Source: CAZOKH01 sp964580315 (GTDB lineage: Bacteria; Chloroflexota; Anaerolineae; Anaerolineales; Anaerolineaceae). From it: a DNA stretch of 45,706 nt. Made by a program: the position numbers and the translations under genes. Positions within the stretch are counted from its first letter, which is position 1, and each line of letters begins with the position of its first letter. The DNA is taken from positions 1 through 45,706 of the forward strand of contig CAZOKH010000018.1 in NCBI GenBank assembly GCA_964580315.1, read 5' to 3'. The notes under the pieces are model-generated. The model was not told where the DNA came from. It ran no database searches and worked only from the letters and a program-made list of their open reading frames with translations. Of this stretch, positions 39,839-45,706 are shown in pieces.

Positions 39839-40732
39839 TTAGACTTTCTCCTCTCTGACCTTGACGTTGAAAATGCCGCCCGGGCGGAACAGCAAGAACA
39901 GGATGAGGATCACAAAGGTGAAAATGTCGCGGAAAGAGGTAAGGGTGGGTAAAAATGCCACCAGCATAATTTCGCCCATGCCCAGCAAAAAGCCGCCCAC
40001 CATGGCGCCCGGGATGCTGCCGATGCCGCCCATCACCGCGCCGATGAAAGCTTTTAAACCTGGAATGGCGCCGGTAAAGGGGTCAACATAAGGAAATTTG
40101 GAACAGTACATAAAGGCGCCCACCGCCGCAAAACTGACGCTGAGGATGAACGAAAAAGAAACCACCTGGTTGATGTTGACTCCCATCAACTGGGCTGCCT
40201 CAATGTCTTTGGAAACTGCGCGCATGGCACGCCCCATTTTTGTTTTGGTCACAATGTAAAACAACAACAGGAAGAGGAGGGTTGCCACAATGACAATGGC
40301 AATATTCACCACCGGCAGCGCCACTTCGCCCATGTTGATTACCTCATCCAAGATTGCCGGATGCGGAAATGGTTTGGAGCGCGACGTAAACAGCACAATA
40401 AACAGGTTTTGCAACAAGAACGAGATGCTGATGGCGCCGATGAAAGATGATGTTTTTGCCTGGCGCAGCGGACGGTAAGCCACTTTTTCCACCAGCAGTC
40501 CCAGTAGAACTACAATAACAGTTGCAATGGGAAAGGAAACATACCAGGGGAGATTGTAGGTCATGACGCCCCACATGGTTAAGAATGCAGCAGCCATGAA
40601 AAACTCGCCGTGCGCCATGTTAATCAAACCGACCACACCATAGATGATGGTGTAGCCAATGGCAATCATGGCGTATAACGATCCCAGTGCAATCCCATTA
40701 ATCAGGAACTGGAGAAACAACGATAGGGTCAT
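39839..40732 (-). CDS. livH: Branched-chain amino-acid-type ABC transporter permease LivH
   Basis: A 297-residue membrane protein: INGIALGSLYAMIAIGYTIIYGVVGLINMAHGEFFMAAA, KMGRAMRAVSKDIEAAQLMGVNINQVVSFSF and FIGAVMGGIGSIPGAMVGGFLLG, all LivH patterns. It pairs with LivM. It is preceded by an 86-bp gap with a strong hairpin that divides it from the binding-protein gene, so expression of the permeases can be lower than that of the binding protein. Confidence 0.93.
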   Translation of the reverse strand: MTLSLFLQFLINGIALGSLYAMIAIGYTIIYGVVGLINMAHGEFFMAAAFLTMWGVMTYNLPWYVSFPIATVIVVLLGLLVEKVAYRPLRQAKTSSFIGAISISFLLQNLFIVLFTSRSKPFPHPAILDEVINMGEVALPVVNIAIVIVATLLFLLLFYIVTKTKMGRAMRAVSKDIEAAQLMGVNINQVVSFSFILSVSFAAVGAFMYCSKFPYVDPFTGAIPGLKAFIGAVMGGIGSIPGAMVGGFLLGMGEIMLVAFLPTLTSFRDIFTFVILILFLLFRPGGIFNVKVREEKV

Positions 40733-40774
40733 ATTTGGGTTTCCCTAGAAGAAATCCATCATAAAGAATAATTT

Positions 40775-40799
40775 CCTGGGGGGCAGATCGCCCCCCAGG
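40775..40799 (-). terminator. Hairpin between binding-protein and permease genes
   Basis: CCTGGGGGGC (40775-40784) and GCCCCCCAGG (40790-40799), a perfect 10-bp GC-rich stem with a 5-nt loop. No strong T run follows on the minus strand (AAATTATTCTTT), so it is more likely an RNA-stabilising or partial stop signal than a full terminator. Confidence 0.7.
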
Positions 40800-40818
40800 A
40801 TGGAATGACAAGTTTCGA

Positions 40819-42081
40819 TTATTCGGGTTTTGCCAGGTAACGGAAGGTTTTCAATCCGTCTTTGATCTCGATCACCGGGCAGCCCAGAACTGCATTGCGT
40901 TCCTCATCGAACTGCAGCAGACCGCGCGCTCCGGTAAAGGCGGTTTCATTCAGCGCTTCGCGAATGGCCTCGGGGTCAACCGATCCGGCACGTTCGATGG
41001 CATCCAGCATCACCATGTAGGCGTCATAGCCGGTCACCGAGAAGGTTTCGGGTTCGATGTTATATTCTTTGCGGAAGCCTTCCACAAATTCCACGGCTTC
41101 GGGATTGGTGAAAGCTTCGGGGTGGAACTGGGCAGTGTAGGTGAAACCTTCGGCATTTTCACCGGCAATTTGCACCAGTTCGGGCACATCCGCCGAGTCG
41201 CCAGCCAGGAAGGGGGCAGTGATGCCCAACTGCTTGGCCTGCTGCAAAATGGCGGCTTCTTCAGCATACTCATTGGGGGCAAAAATCACATCGGGATTGA
41301 GGGCTTTGATCTGGGTAAGCTGGGCGGTGAAATCTCGGTCGCCGGTCTGGAAGGAGAAATAACCCAAAACAGCTTTTTCATCACCGGTCATCTGGATGAA
41401 ATTGGTGCGGAAGTAGTTAGCCAATCCCACGCAGTAATCCAGGGTGATATCCACCAGCAAAACAGCCGTCTTGGCGCCAATATCTTCGGTGGCAAACTTG
41501 GCAGCAGCCCATCCCTGGAAGGGATCAATGAAGGCTACGCGGAAAGCATAGGGTTTGCCCTGGGTGACCAGCGGGTTGGTGCAGGCCGGTCCAATTGCCG
41601 GGATCTTGGCTTTGTCGAGCACTTCGTTCTGCGCCATGGCCATTGAGCTGGAGTTGACGCCGAGAACGGCAACCACTTTTTCAACTTCCACCAGGCGCTG
41701 GGCGGCAATGGCTGATTCACTTTTCTCGCTCTTATTGTCCACCAGCACCAGCTCAACCTTCTTACCCAGCACTTCGGGTTTCATTTTATTGGCAAGTTGA
41801 ATACCTTTCCAGGTCATGTCGCCGTAGGGGGCGCCCCAACCGGTCATGGTTTCATTGACGCCAATCTTAATCACATCGGGCAAGGCAGCGGCTTCCTCTG
41901 CAGGAGCTTCTTCAGCAGGGGCTTCTTCAGCGGGCGCTTCTTCTGCAGGCGCTTCCTCTGCGGGCGCTTCTTCAGCAGGGGCTTCTTCGGCGGGGGCTGC
42001 CGGGGCGGCGGGCGCACAGGCGGCCAGCACCAGGCTGAACAAAACCAACAGGGAAAGCAAAATCGAAATTCTCTTCTTCAT
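40819..42081 (-). CDS. livK: Branched-chain amino-acid-type ABC transporter substrate-binding lipoprotein
   Basis: A 420-residue exported lipoprotein. The ATG at 42081 gives the signal peptide MKKRISILLSLLVLFSLVLA with lipobox LAAC (Cys22); a TTG at 42102 lies inside the ribosome-binding site. Next comes a linker of seven APAEE repeats (29-63). The periplasmic-binding-protein fold follows: IKIGVNETMTGWGAPYGD, VELVLVDNKSEKSESAIAAQRL, VAVLGVNSSSMAMAQNEVL, IPAIGPACTNPLVT and FSVTGYDAYMVMLDAIE. It delivers a branched-chain amino acid or similar ligand to the importer encoded downstream. First gene of the operon. Confidence 0.9.
   Translation of the reverse strand: MKKRISILLSLLVLFSLVLAACAPAAPAAPAEEAPAEEAPAEEAPAEEAPAEEAPAEEAPAEEAAALPDVIKIGVNETMTGWGAPYGDMTWKGIQLANKMKPEVLGKKVELVLVDNKSEKSESAIAAQRLVEVEKVVAVLGVNSSSMAMAQNEVLDKAKIPAIGPACTNPLVTQGKPYAFRVAFIDPFQGWAAAKFATEDIGAKTAVLLVDITLDYCVGLANYFRTNFIQMTGDEKAVLGYFSFQTGDRDFTAQLTQIKALNPDVIFAPNEYAEEAAILQQAKQLGITAPFLAGDSADVPELVQIAGENAEGFTYTAQFHPEAFTNPEAVEFVEGFRKEYNIEPETFSVTGYDAYMVMLDAIERAGSVDPEAIREALNETAFTGARGLLQFDEERNAVLGCPVIEIKDGLKTFRYLAKPE
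41893..41997 (-). repeat. Seven 15-bp tandem repeats coding (APAEE)7
   Basis: Each 15-bp unit codes APAEE, with synonymous changes between units, in the linker directly after the lipid-anchored cysteine of the binding protein. Such a tract can gain or lose units by slippage without frameshift. Confidence 0.95.
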
Positions 42082-42102
42082 TATGATCTTGGCTCCTTTC
42101 AA

Positions 42103-42467
42103 AACGAAACAAGTGGATAGACAATTTGGCAGACTACAATAAGGATTTCCAATTTTTTAATCGATTGGCTTACTCCTTTCTACACAGAACGGTAAATCCT
42201 ATTCCATGCAAAAATTGTATCTAGTCGTTTTACCATTTCAAAACTCATCTGGCGACAACGAGTCTTGTATGCATAAAAGCCAGAACCAAACCAATCCAAT
42301 TCATACTCCCCCGTAAAAGAACTGGTATAGAGAACATTTTCATTATATAACGATTGCTGAAAAATCAAATACCCCAAAGGGTTAACTTTCAGCCAGGAGA
42401 AACCGGATGAGGCGGTATGGATTAAAATGAGGATTGTGGATATTAAAAAAGAATTGGAGTAGGTCTT
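42103..42467. other. Divergent intergenic region with a possible gene remnant
   Basis: 365 bp between the divergent livK and panE genes. The minus strand of about 42180-42400 is an open, AT-rich frame that ends in a stop at 42180 and codes protein-like sequence (NENVLYTSSFTGEYELDWFG, YKTRCRQMSFEMVKRLDTIF), but no start with a ribosome-binding site is seen. Upstream it runs into the antisense of panE. It could be the 3' remnant of a lost gene. Liv and panE promoters must be here but are not clear; TATAAT (minus strand) occurs near 42345. Confidence 0.35.
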
Positions 42468-43403
42468 ATGCGTATTGCCATTTTTGGAATGGGTGGGGTG
42501 GGCGGTTTTTTTGGCGGCAAGCTGGCGCAGTCCGGCGAAGAGGTGTATTTCATCGCCCGCGGCGCTCACCTGGAAGCCATTCGCCGCTCGGGGCTGGTGG
42601 TGCACAGCGTAACCGGCGATTTCACCATTCAGCCTGCCCGAGCTGAAAGCGACCCGGCTGTGATTGGCCCGGTGGATATTGTGCTGGTGGCGGTCAAAGC
42701 CTGGCAGGTGCAGGAAGCCGCCAAAGCCATTCGACCATTGGTGGGCGAACAAACCATTGTCATCCCGCTGGAAAACGGGGTGGAAGCCGCACCCCAACTG
42801 GTTGAAGTGCTGGGCAGCGAGCATGTGGCGGGTGGTTTTTGCCGCATTTCCAGCCTGATCGCAGCGCCGGGTGTGATTCGACACGAAGGCGTCGAGCCGA
42901 TTATCAGCTTCAACTGGCCCGACGCGCACGCCGACCCGCGCCTGGACGCCCTGCGCGCCGCCTATGAGCGCGTGGGTGTGAAGGCTGAAATGCCGGCCGA
43001 CGTGCTGGCCGCCCTGTGGATCAAGTTCATTTTCATCTCATCCTTCAGCGGGGTGGGGGCTGTGACGCACGCGCCCTCGGGCGTGCAGTTGGCTGTGCCC
43101 GAAACCCGCCAGATGCTGATTGACGCCATTGCCGAGGTGTCGGCAGTGGGGCGCGCTTGCGGGGTCAACCTGCCGGCCGACATTGAGCAGCGCACCCTGC
43201 ACTATGTTGAATCCATCCCGCCGCACACCACCGCCTCCATGCAGCGCGATATCCTGGAGGGGCGTCCCAGCGAGCTGGAATATCAAACCGGTTCAATTGT
43301 GCGCCTGGGCAAAGCGCACGGCGTGCCCACCCCCACGCACAGCTTCATCTACGCCAGCCTGCTGCCGTTGGAGCAGCGCGCCCGCGGCAAATTGACTTTT
43401 TAA
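42468..43403 (+). CDS. panE: 2-dehydropantoate 2-reductase
   Basis: A 311-residue NADPH-dependent ketopantoate reductase of the ApbA/PanE family, third step toward pantothenate. N-terminal nucleotide fold: MRIAIFGMGGVGGFFGGKLA. Then VDIVLVAVKAWQVQEAAKAI with the substrate lysine, IPLENGVEAAPQLVEVLG, LAALWIKFIFISSFSGVGAVT (catalytic Lys/Asn region) and the C-terminal TASMQRDILEGRPSELEYQTGSIVRLGKAHGVPTPTH motif with the ligand Glu. GGAG occurs 9 nt before the ATG. No other pan gene is near. Confidence 0.93.
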   Translation: MRIAIFGMGGVGGFFGGKLAQSGEEVYFIARGAHLEAIRRSGLVVHSVTGDFTIQPARAESDPAVIGPVDIVLVAVKAWQVQEAAKAIRPLVGEQTIVIPLENGVEAAPQLVEVLGSEHVAGGFCRISSLIAAPGVIRHEGVEPIISFNWPDAHADPRLDALRAAYERVGVKAEMPADVLAALWIKFIFISSFSGVGAVTHAPSGVQLAVPETRQMLIDAIAEVSAVGRACGVNLPADIEQRTLHYVESIPPHTTASMQRDILEGRPSELEYQTGSIVRLGKAHGVPTPTHSFIYASLLPLEQRARGKLTF

Positions 43404-44038
43404 TTTTAGCGAACCGCCAAGGCGCGAAGGGCGCAAAGAAATTTCAAAAAAACTGGCAATCCCGGCATCTCGCAAATCCCTCTCAATTATTTGGTGCGCC
43501 TGGGCGCACCATTTTCGGTGCGCTGGAGCACACCTACAACTGCCGTTTGTCACCTCAAGCGATAGCGAGAGGACTTTTCAATTATGGCTAAGATGTCTCG
43601 CTCTGCTCGACATGACAAGGTAGTTTCAGTGCGCTGAAGCACACTACTACTGTATAGGCTTGCCCTCCCCGAACCCCACCCAGGGGGTGGGGTCAAAATG
43701 TTCTCCAGAAACAAGCGTTTAAATCGCACAGCCGCGAAGGCCGCCAGGCCTAGTAACCTGGGCGCACCAAACCTTCAGCGGGAGGAAGGCAACGGTGCGC
43801 TGAAGCACATCCTATCTTGTTTGCGTTCTTTCCGCCTTTGCGGTGAAGATTCAAGCCGCTCGAAAATCCCTCCCTATTTTTCGCAGAAAAATGGGGAGGG
43901 TGGCCGCAGGCCGGGTGGGGTACGCTGAAGCACACCCCACCTTAATTGCGTTCTTTCCGCCTCTGTGGTTAAAAATAACAGGTGCAGATTTCTCCGCACC
44001 TGTCGTGTATTTTTCTGTAGGGGCGTACGCCCGCACTT
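43404..44038. repeat. 635-bp mosaic of short repeats, no credible gene
   Basis: Contains half-copies of the ACCGCAAAG family (43412-43438, 43821-43844, 43945-43970), G/C-rich units of the CCCTCCCC...GGGTGGGG family (43661-43697, 43867-43920) and four copies of GTGCGCTGAAGCACA (43517-43534, 43628-43645, 43794-43812, 43921-43937), itself a GTGC/GCAC palindrome. Short open frames here are made of repeats and are not genes. Confidence 0.75.
43978..44003 (-). terminator. Terminator after dnaN
   Basis: ACAGGTGC (43978-43985) pairs with GCACCTGT (43996-44003), 10-nt loop, followed on the minus strand by TTATTTTT. Confidence 0.85.
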
Positions 44039-45166
44039 CTATCCCAGATGCATGGGCATCAGCACATGCGAGTAATTCTCGTCGCCCACCGGGCGCAGCA
44101 GCGCCGGGGTGGTGTTGGCGTTGGTTTCCACCGCCACGCTGGAGGCGCGCGCCACATCCAAAAATTCGCGCAAGAAGCGCACGTTGAATGCAATCACCAG
44201 CGGTTCGCCTTCCACGGCGGCCTCCAGCACCACTTCGCTGGAGCCGGTCTCTTCCGACTGGGCAGAAATTTCAACCTTGCCGGGCTCATCGCCGCCGGGC
44301 AAAATGTTCAGGCGCACCACGTTGGTGCCTTCGCGCGCAATGATCTCAGCCTGCTTGCAGGCTTTGAGGAAGGCCGAGGTGCCGATGACCGTGGTAGTTT
44401 TGGACGAGCGCGGGATGATGGCGCGGTAATCGGGGAAGTTGCCGTCAATGAGCTGCGACACCAGTTCGGCATTTTCCAGGTAGAACAGCACCTGCCCACG
44501 CCCCTGGGGAGTGATCATGGTGACGGTCTTTTCACCGTCGCTGGCAATGCGCGCCAGTTCGCTGAGCGCGCGCGCCGGGATGAGGATGGTGGCGGGTTTT
44601 TCCACCGGGCTGGACAGGTTCGCTCTGCGTACGCTGATGCGAAAACCGTCGGTGGCTGCCAGGGTTAACTCATTGCCCTGCATGTTCAGGTAAACACCCT
44701 GCAGCGCCGGGCGGGCTTCATCGCTGGAGGCGGCAAATACCACCTGCTGAATCATTTCTTTAAAGTCGCTGACGTTCAATTCCACGCCGGCTTGCGGGTC
44801 TGCCACCGGCATGGGCGGGAATTCTTCGGCGTCGATGCCTTTGATTTCAGTGCTGGAAGAGCCGCAGGTGACGTTGAGCGTTTTGGTGCGTTCGTTCAGG
44901 GTCAGCACCACGTGCTCATCGGGCAGGGCGCTCACCAGATCGCCAAAAGTGCGCGCCGGCACAGTGATGGAGCCTTCTTCGGTCACCTGGGCGCCAATTT
45001 TGCAGGTGATGCCCAGTTCCAGGTTGGTCGCTGAAAGGCGCAAGCGGCCTTCATCGGTGGCCACCAGAACGTTGGCCAGCACCGGCAGTGTGCTGCGCGG
45101 CGATACCGCACGGGAAACGATGCTCAATCCATGAGCCAGTTGTTGTTGTGAGACGGTAACTTTCAT
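44039..45166 (-). CDS. dnaN: DNA polymerase III beta sliding clamp
   Basis: A 375-residue clamp, the normal length, from the ATG at 45166 (MKVTVSQQQLAHGLSIVSRAV); an ATG at 45208 adds 14 residues outside the family start. Three clamp domains: STLPVLANVLVATDEGRLRLSATNLELGI in the first, LTLAATDGFRISVRRANLS in the second, and the C-terminal PALLRPVGDENYSHVLMPMHLG in the third, ending with the conserved LMPM hydrophobic-cleft motif. It forms a ring dimer that tethers polymerases. It is not next to dnaA or recF here; it stands alone, with a terminator following. Confidence 0.95.
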   Translation of the reverse strand: MKVTVSQQQLAHGLSIVSRAVSPRSTLPVLANVLVATDEGRLRLSATNLELGITCKIGAQVTEEGSITVPARTFGDLVSALPDEHVVLTLNERTKTLNVTCGSSSTEIKGIDAEEFPPMPVADPQAGVELNVSDFKEMIQQVVFAASSDEARPALQGVYLNMQGNELTLAATDGFRISVRRANLSSPVEKPATILIPARALSELARIASDGEKTVTMITPQGRGQVLFYLENAELVSQLIDGNFPDYRAIIPRSSKTTTVIGTSAFLKACKQAEIIAREGTNVVRLNILPGGDEPGKVEISAQSEETGSSEVVLEAAVEGEPLVIAFNVRFLREFLDVARASSVAVETNANTTPALLRPVGDENYSHVLMPMHLG

Positions 45167-45298
45167 GGGGCAGCCCTCTTCACCAAGTGGAATGAAACCA
45201 GTATACAACGAGACGAAGTAAATTGGTAGTTAAAAAGTACAGCATTGCTATTTTAACCGTTTTTTGCATGCAGAAAAATCTTTTTAATTTTATCAAAA

Positions 45299-45450
45299 AC
45301 ACCCCCTCTTGCATCTCCCCCATTTTCAAAACCTGAAAATGGGGGAGAATTTTTCCATGATTGGACTCCCTGATTTGGATTTTGAGCAAACCGGTTGAAA
45401 TCCTCCCCAAAAATCCGCTTTTTAGATTTTGGGAGAGGCAGGTGGGGGTG
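45299..45450. repeat. Double-hairpin GC-rich repeat
   Basis: Perfect 13-bp arms CTCCCCCATTTTC (45315-45327) and GAAAATGGGGGAG (45335-45347), then a second stem CCTCCCC...GGGAGAGG at 45402-45438, all framed by CACCCCC (45299) and GGGGGTG (45450). It fills most of the 289-bp gap upstream of dnaN and is the best-preserved member of the family seen inside the his operon and at 43661/43867. Confidence 0.8.
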
Positions 45451-45455
45451 CTTTG

Positions 45456-45706
45456 CTATTTCACCGGCAGAATCTGATAATCAAACTTGTAGCCGGCGCC
45501 CTCGGCCGCTGCCTGGATTTTTGAGCGAATTTCTGCGTAGTTAAATTTGTAAGTGAAATCCTTGCCGAATTGTTTCGACTGCTCCTCGATGGAACCCTGG
45601 CGGCCGCCGCCGCCAAAAGTGTTGTAGCTTTCCTTCTTGAAACCAAAGCCCCCCGACATGCCGCTGTCGAGGTCGCCGCCTGTGGATAAGCCCGAACTGG
45701 CTTCCA
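45456..45706 (-). CDS. Unknown protein, C-terminal fragment (cut by window edge)
   Basis: The minus-strand frame is open from the window edge to a stop at 45456, giving 82 codons plus. It is Gly/Ser-rich at first (SSGLSTGGDLDSGMSGGFGF), then charged (RQGSIEEQSKQFGKDFTYKFN), ending AAEGAGYKFDYQILPVK. A Met at residue 17 of the fragment is no proof of a start. No family is recognised. It lies upstream of a repeat-bearing gap in front of dnaN. Confidence 0.55.
   Translation of the reverse strand, partial: EASSGLSTGGDLDSGMSGGFGFKKESYNTFGGGGRQGSIEEQSKQFGKDFTYKFNYAEIRSKIQAAAEGAGYKFDYQILPVK

Noticed and set aside
41846..42142. Plus-strand frame rich in (SSAGA) repeats
   Set aside because: It is the complement of the (APAEE)7 linker of the binding protein and has no independent support.
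42180..42929. 249-codon minus-strand frame across panE
   Set aside because: Its first two thirds are the antisense of panE. Only the last ~220 bp outside panE are kept as a possible remnant.
43404..44038. Possible CRISPR array because of four spaced GTGCGCTGAAGCACA copies
   Set aside because: Spacing is irregular (about 111, 166 and 126 bp), repeats are short, and the material between them is other repeat families, not unique spacers.
45180..45410. Short minus-strand frame of 76 codons upstream of dnaN
   Set aside because: Overlaps the double-hairpin repeat and has no ribosome-binding site or family match.

Overview
The window reads as a chromosomal segment of a moderately GC-rich bacterium, most likely a Chloroflexota member of the Anaerolineae type. 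This is inferred from gene content (lipoproteins with Ala/Pro/Glu-rich linkers, an ATP-cone/uridine-kinase fusion, a CAP-LysM surface protein, an isolated dnaN) and from the many short palindromic repeats in the gaps. It cannot be proven without a search. No rRNA, tRNA, CRISPR array or prophage was found.

Layout. 1-2017: end of an ABC importer operon for a thiamine- or riboflavin-type substrate. 2162-12795: housekeeping and small accessory genes, namely holB, a PadR/DUF2812 pair behind a strong promoter with three 15-bp-phased repeats, a methyltransferase, a CAP-LysM protein, an ATP-cone kinase, a SIS isomerase between two copies of one repeat, a zinc-ribbon protein, a methyltransferase-glycosyltransferase fusion, xseA-xseB and a DUF212 membrane protein. 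13051-20826: a nine-gene histidine operon on the minus strand (hisG-D-C-B-H-A-F-I-E). Its HisB carries an N-terminal DJ-1/PfpI-like domain without the usual nucleophile. The operon is preceded by a promoter, a 19-residue leader peptide with four consecutive His codons, and a terminator/antiterminator pair. 20857-31563: an HD-GYP signalling protein, an OsmC protein, a ClC channel, a DUF362 ferredoxin-type protein, a CDP-alcohol phosphatidyltransferase, a membrane flavodoxin, DegV, a cysteine-desulfidase-like protein, a NifX-like protein and an XRE-cupin regulator. 31760-37134: an ABC-F ATPase, a REP-associated transposase with REP copies on both sides and one inside it, rpiB, a second OsmC protein, a cysteine hydrolase and a HAD phosphatase. 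37312-42081: a branched-chain amino-acid-type ABC importer. 42468-45706: panE, a 635-bp repeat mosaic, dnaN and the end of an unknown gene.

The two most interesting results are the histidine attenuator, where a 7-nt segment at the leader stop codon is perfectly complementary to the 5' arm of the terminator, and the DJ-1-like/HisB fusion in the same operon. Together they describe a complete, self-regulated histidine pathway except for histinol-phosphate phosphatase, which is not in the window. A second theme is the density and variety of dispersed palindromic repeats, one inside the his operon and one inside a transposase gene.
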